DNA of 64,000 nucleotides from Polyangium spumosum (GCF_009649845.1 NZ_WJIE01000001.1:1439603-1503602); one strand, 5' to 3'. Counted from the stretch's first letter, positions 38,015 through 47,095 are shown. Numbers and translations: made by a program. Notes: a model not told the origin generated them from the sequence alone.

Positions 38015-38054
38015 GGATCGCCCGAGCACCATGTCGCTGGTGCTCGGACGATCC
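38015..38054 (-). other. Long 5' UTR stem-loop before the subtilase gene
   Basis: GGATCG (38015-38020) and CCGAGCACCA (38022-38031) pair with TGGTGCTCGG (38038-38047) and CGATCC (38049-38054): 16 base pairs with a single C/A mismatch and a 6-base loop. Its minus-strand 5' edge coincides with the start point expected from the promoter element at 38061-38089. It ends 7 bases before the GGAGG. Confidence 0.75.
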
Positions 38055-38060
38055 GAGGAA

Positions 38061-38089
38061 CTTACGCCGTGCGCGAGGAGGACTGGACA
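38061..38089 (-). promoter_or_regulatory. Graspetide-locus promoter element B (TGTCC-N17-GCGTAAG)
   Basis: Minus strand TGTCC (38089-38085), 17 bases, GCGTAAG (38067-38061), 60 bases upstream of the subtilase GTG. The blocks and spacing are identical to elements A and C, while the spacer sequence is unrelated, which argues for selection rather than duplication. Confidence 0.72.
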
Positions 38090-38105
38090 GGAAATTCGCC
38101 CGTCC

Positions 38106-41033
38106 TCACCGGCGGCGGCGCCGCGCGAGCCCGAGCGCGGCCGCGAGCCCGAGGACGAGGCCAGCGAGTGAGCCGCGCGACGTGCCTGCCGCGCTGACGG
38201 AGCAGCTCTCGGCGGGCATGGACTTGGCCGTGGCCTCCGCCACGAGCCCATTCTCACCACAAGGCTCGGGCACGGTGAAGCAGACTTCCTCGGCGCAGCA
38301 CTCGTTCATCTCCTCGTCGTGGATGCCCACGGTGACGCAGAGCTCCTCGCCGGGCGTGGCGCCCGCGAACGAGAGCCCACCCACGTGCGCGATGTCGCCG
38401 GGCGGCGTGGGAGGGACGTCCACGTATTGCGGCCAGACGGCGACGCCGCTCGGCGGGAAGATGAAGACGTGCTCGATCGTGTCGAGCGTGCGATTCTCGA
38501 ATTTGAAGGAGTAGTTGAACTCCCCGCCCGGCGCGCCCGGGATACACGAGGTCTTCTCGCCGACGACGGAGAAGCAGCAGGCCGGGATCTCGAAGCAGAC
38601 CGATTGCGAGCAGCACTCCTCGTGCGAGGCATTCGTCATCCCGACGTCGAGGCAGAAGCCCGCGCCGGGGTTGACGCCGGAGACGTTCACCGTGACCGTG
38701 GTCCCCTCCCCGGGCTGGAGCGGCGTGGGCAAGGTGACGACGTTCGGCGAGACGTGCGGATCGGGCAGGAGCACGTGGGCGATCGGCTGATCCGTGTCGT
38801 TCGAGATCTTGATCGTGACCTCGTATCCGCCGTCCCCGCCCGAGCAGGCGAGCGGATAGGTCGAGACGGTGGCGCACGCGTCGCCGGGCGGCGGGGGCGG
38901 CGGCTCGCAGGATCCGTCACAATCGACGCCGTCGTCCGGATCTTCCCAGGTCGTCTGCGTGGTGACCGAGGCGGTCTGTCCGCCCGAGCTGGCGAAGACC
39001 TGGATCGTATTGCCGCAGGCGGCGAGGTTCACGGGGGCGGAGAACGTCGGGTCGGCGCCGCAACCGGAGGCGCAGATGTCGATCTCGGGGCCGCCGTTGA
39101 GCTGGTACCAGATTCGATCGACGGGGTTGCCGCTGCTCGCGACGCTGCCCGTGATGTCGGGCGCCGCCGAGGTGGCGCAGAGGGGGAGCTGGGCCGAGAC
39201 GCTGAGGCCCGGGGAGACGCTGACGCGCTGGCCGCAGCCGAGCTCGAGCGTCGTCTGGGCGAAGGTCGCGGTGCTGACCGCGCCGGAGCTGGACACGACG
39301 CTCGCGCCGGGCTGGAGGGTATAGGTGCCCTGGGGGAGCGCGAGGCGCACGACGCCATTCGTGGCGGCGGTCGCCTGGGTCTCCGGCCACCCGTAGAAAC
39401 TGCCGGACGCCGTGTACGTCGTGGCATTGCCCTGCCAGTCGGTGCCGTTATGGCCGCCGGTCACCGCCGCCTGGGGATAGAAGAGCAGGCCGCTCGTGAT
39501 GGAGTAAGGGAGCTCGACCTCGTTGAAGCAATAAGCATGATCGATGATCGCGGCGTCACCGGGGGCGAGGAGGTGATCCGTGCTGTCACGCTGCAGCGTG
39601 AGGTTGCCCTGTCGCTGGGCCGCCGGATCGTGGAAACCGAGCATCAGGCCTTGCTGGCGCCACTGCGTGGGGATGTCGTAGGTATTGACGACGAGCTGCT
39701 CGTAGACGGAGGAGAGCGCGCCGGTGGCCGGATCGAAGTTGCCCTCGAACGAGGTGGTGCTGTAGCCGCCCCAGGTATCGACGTCGACTGCCCGGATGGT
39801 GGTGCCCGCGGGATACGTGCTCGACCAGGGAGGATCGGCGGAGAACCAGAGGGCCGAGAGCGAGCTGTAGGCGCCCGGATGGGCCGCGACGAAAGGATCG
39901 GCGAGGAGGATCCCGCCGTGGAACCGGGCGGGCTTCATGACGAAGGGATACCGGAGCTGGCCGCCGATGTTCTGCTGGAGGTCGGAGGTCACGCCGGACT
40001 GGACGGTCATGGGGCCCGCGGGGGTGCCGGGTCCCATGCGCGGGGTGATGAGCTCCGTGGTAAGGCGGCCGGTGCGGACGAGGCCCCTGGCATACCCCCA
40101 GTAATCGCCGGGGACCATGTTCGGCAGGGTCCACCACGTCGCCGGCGAGGCCTCGGGCATCTCGGGGGGCACGAAATCGCCGTAACGCAGGTTCCCGGAA
40201 GGCCCGAAGTTCGCGCGAATGTGGGTCTGATCCTGCTCGATCTCGCCGAGGACGTCGAACGGACCGGTCAACGCGCCGAGCGCGCCGCCGCCGCCGCCCT
40301 GGTACGGGGACATGTCGATGCAGATTTCCTGGATCTCGTCGCAGCTCGGGTGGAGGTCGAGGGGGAACTCGAAGGTGATGGTGTTCTGCGTGGGGTCGTT
40401 GCCCGTCGTGATGGAGAGCGAGCGCGTCTCGCTCGTGCCCCCGAGCTGGAGGATGTAATGCTCGGAGCTGTTCTGGAAGGTGCTCTTTCCGTAACTCGTG
40501 TTGATCTTGCCATCATTGATGACGAGGGGCGTATCGCATTGCGGATCGAGGCCGAACCGGACGTGCACGAGGCCGATACAATCGGCGATGTCGGCCGTGG
40601 TCCCGCCGGGCTGCTGCGCGACGGGCTGGAGGACGACGCCGCCGACCGTCTGGAACCAGTATTCCCCCGTCGCGGTATACGGCGCCGCGGCATAGAGGTA
40701 ACCCGTCGCGCTCAGGTTGTACGTGACGCCGCCGGGGCCACCGGCGCCGGACTCGGCGGAGAGCTCGAAGCTACGCGAGAGGAGCGTGCCGAGCGTCGCG
40801 TTCGTGTTGCTTTGGTACCCCGAGGGCGAGGTGCTCGTGGCGGCCACCCTGGCCCAGCCCATCCCGAGCTGCTGGAGGAGCGCGACGATGGTGGGGTTCG
40901 TATTGGAGAATCGCGCCTGGCCTTTGACGATGTTCGGTTCGAGCACGACGTCCGCGAAGGCCGGCGCGCTGGGCAAAAGGAGAAAACCACCAAGGAGCGT
41001 GGACAAAATCGTCCGATTCGACGTGCGAGCCAT
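38106..41033 (-). CDS. MYXO-CTERM surface protein of unknown function
   Basis: A 975-residue exported protein. A signal peptide (TILSTLLGGFLLLPSAPAFA) is followed by a long beta-rich, Ser/Thr/Gly-rich region without a recognised domain, then a Pro-rich linker (EPPPPPPGD). Two similar Cys-rich modules of ~100 residues come next, each with CC pairs (EECCSQSVCFEIPACC and NECCAEEVCFTVPEPC). The C-terminus is a MYXO-CTERM-type sorting signal: ESCSVSAAGTSRGS, a hydrophobic helix and RRRRR. It is expected at the outer surface after processing. ATG at 41033 with ACGAGG upstream; a frame from 41102 would include the 5' region. It carries the same promoter element as the subtilase and precursor genes, so it probably belongs to that programme, perhaps as a surface target or docking protein. 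Confidence 0.8.
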   Translation of the reverse strand: MARTSNRTILSTLLGGFLLLPSAPAFADVVLEPNIVKGQARFSNTNPTIVALLQQLGMGWARVAATSTSPSGYQSNTNATLGTLLSRSFELSAESGAGGPGGVTYNLSATGYLYAAAPYTATGEYWFQTVGGVVLQPVAQQPGGTTADIADCIGLVHVRFGLDPQCDTPLVINDGKINTSYGKSTFQNSSEHYILQLGGTSETRSLSITTGNDPTQNTITFEFPLDLHPSCDEIQEICIDMSPYQGGGGGALGALTGPFDVLGEIEQDQTHIRANFGPSGNLRYGDFVPPEMPEASPATWWTLPNMVPGDYWGYARGLVRTGRLTTELITPRMGPGTPAGPMTVQSGVTSDLQQNIGGQLRYPFVMKPARFHGGILLADPFVAAHPGAYSSLSALWFSADPPWSSTYPAGTTIRAVDVDTWGGYSTTSFEGNFDPATGALSSVYEQLVVNTYDIPTQWRQQGLMLGFHDPAAQRQGNLTLQRDSTDHLLAPGDAAIIDHAYCFNEVELPYSITSGLLFYPQAAVTGGHNGTDWQGNATTYTASGSFYGWPETQATAATNGVVRLALPQGTYTLQPGASVVSSSGAVSTATFAQTTLELGCGQRVSVSPGLSVSAQLPLCATSAAPDITGSVASSGNPVDRIWYQLNGGPEIDICASGCGADPTFSAPVNLAACGNTIQVFASSGGQTASVTTQTTWEDPDDGVDCDGSCEPPPPPPGDACATVSTYPLACSGGDGGYEVTIKISNDTDQPIAHVLLPDPHVSPNVVTLPTPLQPGEGTTVTVNVSGVNPGAGFCLDVGMTNASHEECCSQSVCFEIPACCFSVVGEKTSCIPGAPGGEFNYSFKFENRTLDTIEHVFIFPPSGVAVWPQYVDVPPTPPGDIAHVGGLSFAGATPGEELCVTVGIHDEEMNECCAEEVCFTVPEPCGENGLVAEATAKSMPAESCSVSAAGTSRGSLAGLVLGLAAALGLARRRRR

Positions 41034-41131
41034 GTCTCGACCTCGTGAAGAAAGGCCAAACGAAGACCACGGGCAGCGCCAGACCCTACGGTGCGCGCCC
41101 AAGGCAACGTGCGGCGTGTTGTTCAGCGGGC

Positions 41132-41160
41132 CTTACGCGCCCTGGTCACCCGATTGGACA
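41132..41160 (-). promoter_or_regulatory. Graspetide-locus promoter element C (TGTCC-N17-GCGTAAG)
   Basis: Minus strand TGTCC (41160-41156), 17 bases, GCGTAAG (41138-41132), 99 bases before the ATG of the MYXO-CTERM gene. The match with element A extends to GGGCGCGTAAGG around the -10 block. No strong stem-loop follows here, unlike elements A and B. Confidence 0.7.
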
Positions 41161-41193
41161 CACGACCGAAAAAAATTTGGCGCGTGACTCCGC

Positions 41194-44100
41194 TCACTCG
41201 CCGAGCAGGCGCAAGGCGGCCCAGTCGAGCTCGGGCGACACGAGGCGAAGGGCGCGCGTGGCGGCGCGCAGGGCCGTCGCAGGGTCTCGCTCGATCGGCT
41301 CGGCATAAAGGAGGCGCGTCGCCTGCTCGGCGAGGGCGTCGCCCATCGGGCGCGGCGTCGCGAGGGCGGCGCGCGCCCCCTTCAAGAGGAAAGCATGTGC
41401 GAGGCCGAGCCCGCCGCTCTCGGCGAGGGACGCGGCGGCGCGCGCGGTGTCACACCCGGCGAGGACCACGACGTCGGGGACACGCGAGAGGGCCATCACG
41501 TCGGCCACCGAAAAACGACCCCGACGGGCGAGGCGCAACGAGGCCTCGAGCCCGTCCGGCCCATCAAACGTGGCATGCCCGGCGTAATGCACGATGCGCA
41601 CGGAGGGCATTTCGAGCGCGTCTCGAACGGCGTCGTGGGTCGCGGCCTGGCCCCGGAGCTCGACGACGCGTAGGCCCCGCGACTGGAGCGCCGCGACGAC
41701 CGCACCCGCGCTGCCACGCGCGCCGGGCAGGTCCTCGGTCGGATCCACGATCACGACGGCGGTCGCGCCCACATCCGACGGCGCGGGCCGCGGCGCGAGG
41801 TCGAGCGAATACACGACCGCCGCGCGCTCGATCAGCGGCGCGCCGTCGAGCGGGAGGGCATGCACGTCCACCTCCGCGAGCTCCGCCGGCAGGACGAGCC
41901 GCACGCGGCGCGCCCCGGCGAGGGCCGAACGAAACGGCGCGAGCCACGCATCCGCGCGCTCCGAAGGCGAAGCGCCCCGGGGGACGGCCCGGAGCCGCCG
42001 GGCCTCGACGCGCCCGCCATCCGTCATCACGAACCCCGCGAGGCCCTCGCGCGCCGGATGCACCACGAGGAGCGCCTCGCCCGCGGCCGGGACGGGCAAC
42101 GCGGCTTCGCCCCCGGTCTCCTCCGCGCCGAGCGCCGCGAGCGCCCGATCGAGCGCGCCCCGCAGGGCCGCCCGCTCGGCCTCGAGCCCCACCCCGCCCG
42201 GCCCACGCGCCGCAGCCCTCTCCTCCAGGACGGCGCGCTCGCGCCGGTACTTCGCGACGGCCTCGTCCCACCGCGCCCGCGCCTCCGCCGGGAGAGCGCT
42301 CACGCGGTGGATCCAGTGGAATGCAGAGACAAACCCAGCGAGCGAGCGCCGCGCGGCCGAGAGGGCCTCCCCCGCCGCGCTCGTATCGCCCTGCTCGGCC
42401 TCGCGGAGCAAGAAGTCCACCGCCTGCCGCGCGCCCCGCTGCCGCGCCGCGAGGAACGTCCCCCGCCCCTCGCCGAGCGGCACGCCACGCCCCCACGCCA
42501 CGAGCGCGCGCGCCGCTTCGCCGAACGCCTCACGCGCCTCGGCGCGTTTGCCCGAGGCGACGAGCGCCTCGGCGCGGCCGAGCGCGCCCTCGAAGACGAG
42601 CTCGGGCAAGAGGAGCCGCTCCCCCTCGGCGCGCAGCGCCTCGTATGCCACGAGCGCCTCCTCGGGTTTTCCCTCGGCGACGTGGAGCCGCGCCTCGATC
42701 ATCCGCTGCCACCCGCCGAGCCCGGCCCCTCCCCCCGCGCGCCGGGCCTCCTCGAGGCGCGCGCGCGCCGCCCCCGCCGCCCCCGCTTCGAGCTCCACGA
42801 GCGCGAGGTTCACGAGCACGGTCCCGAGGCCCGCCGGGCAGCCCGCGCGTGTGATGGCAAGCGCCTCTTCGAGCGCGCGTTTCGCCTCGCCGAGCCCCTC
42901 GCCCGAGCGCGCGGACGCCCGGAGCGCGATCCACCCCGCGTTGCTCGCGAGCTGCGCCCGCCGGCAGGCGTCCGCCGCGGGCCCCGCGAGCGCCCGCGCG
43001 TCACCGAGCCGCGCCGTGGCCTCCTCGTGCCGGCCGAGCACCGCGAGCACCTCGGCCTCCTGCTCCAGCACCGCGCTGCGATACACGTCGAGCCCGAGCC
43101 GCTCGGCGCCCGCCGAAGCGGCTGAAAACGCGGCGAGCGCCGCGCGTAGATCCCCGGTCTCGACGCCGAGCAGGCCCCGGTAATAAGCCGCCTTGCTCTC
43201 GCCCTCGGGGCAAGCGGCGAGCAGCGGGCCGATCCCGTCGAGCAAGACGCGCACCTCGCCGAATGCGCGTTTTTCGAGGAGCAGCCCGTACGAGAGCGCG
43301 AAGGTATCGTCGAGCTCGTCGGAGATGCGCCCCGCGGCGCGGCCCTGCGCGAGGGCCTCACGAAACAGGGCCGCCGCCTCGTCGAAGCGCCCGCGCATCG
43401 CGAGGAGGATCCGCGCTTTCTGCCGGAGCGCCGCCCGCCGCGCCTCCGGCGAGCCCTCCGCGAGCACCTTCGCGACGAGGGAGGAGGCGCGCTCGAGGTC
43501 GCCGCGCCGCCGCGAGGCCTCCGCCTCCGCGAGTGCGTCGGGTAAAACCGCGGGGGGCACGATCGAGAGGCGGAGGGGACCGACGGAGACGTCACGCGCG
43601 GACGCCGGGACCTCGACCGAGACCCGCGCGCCGCCCCGCACGGCCTCGCCGCGCGCCTCCACCGCCGCGCCGTCCACGCGCACGACGACCTCGGCCGGCG
43701 CCACGTTTGGCACGAAGAACCGTACGGTCCGATCCGCGCCGAGCTCGCATCCGGCGCCCGCGCGCACGGCCGCGCAGCCGGAGAACCCGATCCCCGGCCC
43801 GCCGCCCGCGGGGGCCTCGCCGCGGGGCCGCGAGAGCGAGATCCGCAGCCGATGCATGGATGTCCCGGCCAAACCTTCCCCGGAGGCCGCGGCCTTTGCG
43901 AGCGTCGACTCCTCGGGCAGGGCCTCGGGGCGACCCACGAGGAGCACGAGCTCCCACGCGCCCTCGGGGACGTCCCCGAAGAGCGCCGCCGCCGTGCCCT
44001 CGATTCGAATGACGCCGCCCGCCCCGACCCCGATCGGCGCCTCCCAGGGCCGGGCGGCGCCGTCCCGCACGAGGAAGGCCCGCACCGCGATCGCCCCCTG

Positions 44101-44529
44101 GACGGGCGCCTCGGGGCGGAGCGCGAGCGCGAGCCGCGAGGCCGGATCCAGCCGGATCACCGCGTCTTGCGGAGGCGGCTCCCCGCGCTCGGTCTGGTTG
44201 CCTCCCTCGACGAAGAGCGAATACGCCGCCATCGGCGCCGGCGGGTCCTTGCGCGCCACGAAAAACACGGCCGCCCCGAGCGCCGCGGCGAGTAATGCCG
44301 CGACGAACGCGGAGCGCGCCCCTGCGCGTTTCGTTTTCCCGATCGGGACGACGGGCGCCTTCGTGTCCTTGCCTCTCGCCTCCGCGTCGAGCGCGGCGAA
44401 GACGCCGTCGGCGAGCCCGCTCCGCTCGGCCCGATCGAGCGGGCGCAAGAGCTCTGCGAGCTCCTCCTGCTCGCGCTCGCGCACCCGCCGGGCGAGGCCC
44501 TCGATCCGCGGATCCTGCTCTTCGCTCAC
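41194..44529 (-). CDS. CHAT-domain caspase-like protease with TPR region
   Basis: An 1111-residue protein. The first ~60 residues are charged and helical (RIEGLARRVREREQEELAELLRPLDRAERSGL), resembling the cytoplasmic tail of an anti-sigma-like protein. A membrane segment (FVAALLAAALGAAVFFVA) follows near residue 85. Next come a beta-rich part, then a long TPR-like helical region, and a C-terminal CHAT domain. The catalytic pair is His in HYAGHATFDG (about residue 985) and Cys in VVLAGCDTAR (about 1026). CHAT proteases belong to the caspase clan and are known in Craspase and gasdermin systems. The GTG start overlaps the stop of the ECF sigma gene by four bases, so it may act as the sensor/anti-sigma of that factor. 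A longer frame from 44673 lies within the sigma gene. Confidence 0.88.
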   Translation of the reverse strand: MSEEQDPRIEGLARRVREREQEELAELLRPLDRAERSGLADGVFAALDAEARGKDTKAPVVPIGKTKRAGARSAFVAALLAAALGAAVFFVARKDPPAPMAAYSLFVEGGNQTERGEPPPQDAVIRLDPASRLALALRPEAPVQGAIAVRAFLVRDGAARPWEAPIGVGAGGVIRIEGTAAALFGDVPEGAWELVLLVGRPEALPEESTLAKAAASGEGLAGTSMHRLRISLSRPRGEAPAGGGPGIGFSGCAAVRAGAGCELGADRTVRFFVPNVAPAEVVVRVDGAAVEARGEAVRGGARVSVEVPASARDVSVGPLRLSIVPPAVLPDALAEAEASRRRGDLERASSLVAKVLAEGSPEARRAALRQKARILLAMRGRFDEAAALFREALAQGRAAGRISDELDDTFALSYGLLLEKRAFGEVRVLLDGIGPLLAACPEGESKAAYYRGLLGVETGDLRAALAAFSAASAGAERLGLDVYRSAVLEQEAEVLAVLGRHEEATARLGDARALAGPAADACRRAQLASNAGWIALRASARSGEGLGEAKRALEEALAITRAGCPAGLGTVLVNLALVELEAGAAGAARARLEEARRAGGGAGLGGWQRMIEARLHVAEGKPEEALVAYEALRAEGERLLLPELVFEGALGRAEALVASGKRAEAREAFGEAARALVAWGRGVPLGEGRGTFLAARQRGARQAVDFLLREAEQGDTSAAGEALSAARRSLAGFVSAFHWIHRVSALPAEARARWDEAVAKYRRERAVLEERAAARGPGGVGLEAERAALRGALDRALAALGAEETGGEAALPVPAAGEALLVVHPAREGLAGFVMTDGGRVEARRLRAVPRGASPSERADAWLAPFRSALAGARRVRLVLPAELAEVDVHALPLDGAPLIERAAVVYSLDLAPRPAPSDVGATAVVIVDPTEDLPGARGSAGAVVAALQSRGLRVVELRGQAATHDAVRDALEMPSVRIVHYAGHATFDGPDGLEASLRLARRGRFSVADVMALSRVPDVVVLAGCDTARAAASLAESGGLGLAHAFLLKGARAALATPRPMGDALAEQATRLLYAEPIERDPATALRAATRALRLVSPELDWAALRLLGE

Positions 44530-45188
44530 AGCCCCTCCTCCCTCGCCCTCGGCGCCTTTCGCGCGGGCCCGCCCGAGCTCACCGCCTCGTCGTCGAGGAT
44601 CCTCCGCACCCGCTCCCGGAGCCTCTGGCGTTGCTTGTACACCGCCTCGCGGCTCTTGCCCGTCACCACGCACATCTCCTCGATGGATCGCTCGTCCACG
44701 AAAAACGCGAAGAACCCCTCCCGCTCCTCGTCGTCGAGCTCGGCCTCGAGCCGCCGCAGCGCCTCGCGCGAGACGACGGCGGTCTCCTGGCTGAAGTCGC
44801 CCGCGGGCAGCGCGAGCTCCAGGGCCTCGATCTCGGTCGCGATCTCGGTGAAGGGGCTGCGCACGCGGCTGCGCAGGATCGAGCGGACGTGGTTCTCCGC
44901 GATCGTCCCGACGAACGCGCCGAGCGAGCCCGCCGCGGGATCCCAGCGCGCGAGCAGGTTCGCGCCGAAGACGTGGACGAAGACCTGCTGGCAGAGGTCC
45001 ATCAGCTCGGTGCGGAGATCCCCCTTGCCGCTCCGCCTCCGGACGAGGACGCGGGCGACGCGGGCCTGGACCACGGGCGCGAGGACGTCTTCGATCAAGG
45101 CGCGCTGGGCCACGCGGTCGCCGCCCCGCGCGCGCCGCACGAGCGCCTCGATCTCCGACGAACCGTGGGCGCCGCTGCTCTCCGACAC
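44526..45188 (-). CDS. ECF-like RNA polymerase sigma factor upstream of CHAT protease
   Basis: A 220-residue sigma-70-family protein. Region 2 runs from RTELMDLCQQVFVHVFGANL to GAFVGTIAENHVRSILRSRVRS. Region 4 is near the end: DEEREGFFAFFVDERSIEEMCVVTGKSREAVYKQRQRLRERVRRIL. The length and wide region-2/4 spacing fit the ECF type. GTG start at 45188 with GAGGAAGG upstream; the frame stays open far upstream through purU but that is antisense-free chance extension. Its stop overlaps the GTG of the CHAT gene, giving a coupled sigma/protease pair. It lies 47 bases after purU on the same strand, so it might be read from the purU promoter. Confidence 0.88.
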   Translation of the reverse strand: MSESSGAHGSSEIEALVRRARGGDRVAQRALIEDVLAPVVQARVARVLVRRRSGKGDLRTELMDLCQQVFVHVFGANLLARWDPAAGSLGAFVGTIAENHVRSILRSRVRSPFTEIATEIEALELALPAGDFSQETAVVSREALRRLEAELDDEEREGFFAFFVDERSIEEMCVVTGKSREAVYKQRQRLRERVRRILDDEAVSSGGPARKAPRAREEGL

Positions 45189-45235
45189 GAAGCCTTCCTC
45201 GCGGATCGAGCCGCTCGCCTGCCGCGACGGCAGGC

Positions 45236-46132
45236 TCAGAGGACGATCGTACGCCGTCCTTCGACGATCACACGTCGTTCGAGGTGCGCGCGGACGGCGC
45301 GCGAGAGGACGACGCGCTCGACGTCCCGACCCGTGCGGGCCATCTCGTCGGGGCCCATCGCGTGCGTGACGCGCGCGACGTCCTGCTCGATGATCGGGCC
45401 CTGATCGAGGTCCTTCGTCGCATAATGAGCCGTCGCCCCGATCATCTTCACGCCGCGCGCGTGCGCCTGGTGATAAGGTTTGGCGCCCTGGAACGCCGGC
45501 AAGAATCCGTGGTGGATGTTGATGACGGGCGGCGCCTCGTTCAGGAAATCCTCGGTGAGGACCTGCATGTAGCGGGCGAGGACCACGAGATCGACGTGGT
45601 GGCGCCGGCAGAGCTCGAGGATTCGTTTCTCCTGCTCGCGCTTCGTGTCGGGCGTGACGGGCAAGCAAAAAAACGGAATGCGGAAGCTCTCGGCGACGGG
45701 CTCGAGCGTGGGGTGGTTCGAAAGGACGAGCGGGATCTCGCAGGGCAATTCGCCCGAGCGCTGCCGGAGGACGAGATCGTAGAGGCAAGCCGGGTCCTTC
45801 GTGACCAGGATGGCGACGCGCTGGACCAGGTCGCCGTACCGGACGGACCAGGTCGCCGAGAGGGTCGTGGCGAGGTCGCCGAACGCGCCTTCGAGGGCCG
45901 CGCGGGTCGAGGAGCCGCCGAGCGCCGCGCTGGCCGCGGGCGCCGAGAGGCCCGAGACGTCGACGACCATACGCATGAAGAAGCGCGGGCCGCCCTCGGC
46001 GTGGACGTCGGTGTGGTTGCCGGCGTCGACGATGTTGAGGCCGGCGTTGTAAAAGAAGCCGGCGAGGCGCGCGACGAGGCCCGGCTGATCGGGCGCGGCG
46101 ACGAGGAAGGTGGCGTGGACGATGGAGCTCAT
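45236..46132 (-). CDS. purU: Formyltetrahydrofolate deformylase
   Basis: A 298-residue enzyme that hydrolyses 10-formyl-tetrahydrofolate to formate and tetrahydrofolate, balancing one-carbon units and feeding formate to purine synthesis. An N-terminal ACT domain (about 1-90, AAPDQPGLVARLAGFFYNAGLNI) is followed by the formyltransferase-like domain. The catalytic region shows INIHHGFLPAFQGAKPYHQA with the active-site His and GATAHYATKDLDQGPIIEQD with the Asp. Length is typical of PurU. The ATG is the obvious start. It is divergent from gpmA across 156 bases. Confidence 0.95.
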   Translation of the reverse strand: MSSIVHATFLVAAPDQPGLVARLAGFFYNAGLNIVDAGNHTDVHAEGGPRFFMRMVVDVSGLSAPAASAALGGSSTRAALEGAFGDLATTLSATWSVRYGDLVQRVAILVTKDPACLYDLVLRQRSGELPCEIPLVLSNHPTLEPVAESFRIPFFCLPVTPDTKREQEKRILELCRRHHVDLVVLARYMQVLTEDFLNEAPPVINIHHGFLPAFQGAKPYHQAHARGVKMIGATAHYATKDLDQGPIIEQDVARVTHAMGPDEMARTGRDVERVVLSRAVRAHLERRVIVEGRRTIVL

Positions 46133-46288
46133 CGTATCGCCTCCGATACCCGAAGAAAGCCCCGAAGGCGAGCGGGATCAACGCAGCGCGGCGAGGAGAG
46201 CCACGCTTGACGCCGGGCGCGCCGCGCGCCATGCCCGGATGCGGCCTCGTGGTGGGGCCTCGTTGAGCCCTCGGAAGGGAAACACACG

Positions 46289-47035
46289 ATGCACAAGCTC
46301 GTCCTCCTCCGCCACGGCGAGAGCCAGTGGAACAAGGAAAACCGCTTCACCGGCTGGGTCGACGTGCCGCTCAGCGAAAAAGGCGTCGAGGAGGCGCGCG
46401 CCGCGGCGCAGATGATCGCGGCCGAGGGGCTCACGTTCGACGTGGCGTACACCTCCGTGCTGAAGCGCGCCATCAAGACGCTGTGGATCGTGCTGGAGGG
46501 GCTCGATCGGATGTGGATCCCGATCACCGAGAGCTGGCGCGTGAACGAGCGCATGTACGGGGCGCTGCAGGGGCTCGACAAGGCCGAGACCGTGGCGAAA
46601 CACGGCGAGGCGCAGGTGAAGATCTGGCGCCGGAGCTACGACGTCCCGCCCCCGCCGATGAGCGACGACGACCCGCGCTGGCCCGGCAAGGACCCGCGAT
46701 ACGCGTCGATGCGCAAGGAGGAGATCCCCGCCAGCGAGTCGCTGAAGGACACGGTGGCGCGGTTCCTCCCGTTCTGGGCGTCGGACATCGCGCCGGCGAT
46801 CCGGAGCGGCAAACGCGTGATCATCACCGCGCACGGAAACAGCCTGCGCGCGCTGGTGAAGCACCTCGACGGCATCTCGGACCAGGAGATCGTCGAGCTG
46901 AACATCCCCACGGGCGTGCCGCTCCTCTACGAGCTCGACGCGAACCTGAAGCCGATCTCACGCCGGTACCTCGGCGACGAGGAGGCGGCGAAGGCGAAGG
47001 CCCAGGCCGTCGCGAATCAGCTCAAGGGGAAGTGA
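46289..47035 (+). CDS. gpmA: 2,3-bisphosphoglycerate-dependent phosphoglycerate mutase
   Basis: A 248-residue cytoplasmic glycolytic enzyme interconverting 3- and 2-phosphoglycerate. The phosphohistidine motif is [11 protein letters not shown] near the N-terminus. [14 protein letters not shown] and the second His in [17 protein letters not shown] match the family, as does the length. A stem-loop (47041-47078) begins 5 bases after the stop codon and probably ends the transcript. GGAAGGGAAA lies just upstream of the ATG. Confidence 0.96.
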   Translation: MHKLVLLRHGESQWNKENRFTGWVDVPLSEKGVEEARAAAQMIAAEGLTFDVAYTSVLKRAIKTLWIVLEGLDRMWIPITESWRVNERMYGALQGLDKAETVAKHGEAQVKIWRRSYDVPPPPMSDDDPRWPGKDPRYASMRKEEIPASESLKDTVARFLPFWASDIAPAIRSGKRVIITAHGNSLRALVKHLDGISDQEIVELNIPTGVPLLYELDANLKPISRRYLGDEEAAKAKAQAVANQLKGK

Positions 47036-47040
47036 GGCGC

Positions 47041-47078
47041 CATTGCATTGCGATGCAGCGCCGCATCGCAATACAATG
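47041..47078. terminator. Bidirectional stem-loop between gpmA and the helicase gene
   Basis: CATTG C ATTGCGATGC, loop AGCGCC, GCATCGCAAT A CAATG: 15 pairs and one mismatch. It sits 5 bases after the gpmA stop and 17 before the helicase stop, so it can serve both convergent genes. No T run follows on either strand. Unusually for this genome the stem is only moderately GC-rich. Confidence 0.7.
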
Positions 47079-47095
47079 ACCACGCGTTTCACGCA

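Noticed and set aside
46233..46288. Part of the long minus-strand frame 44526-46232 as a single large sigma-factor gene
   Set aside because: The frame runs through purU in another phase; only the last 220 codons carry sigma-factor regions and a GTG with a good ribosome binding site begins exactly there.
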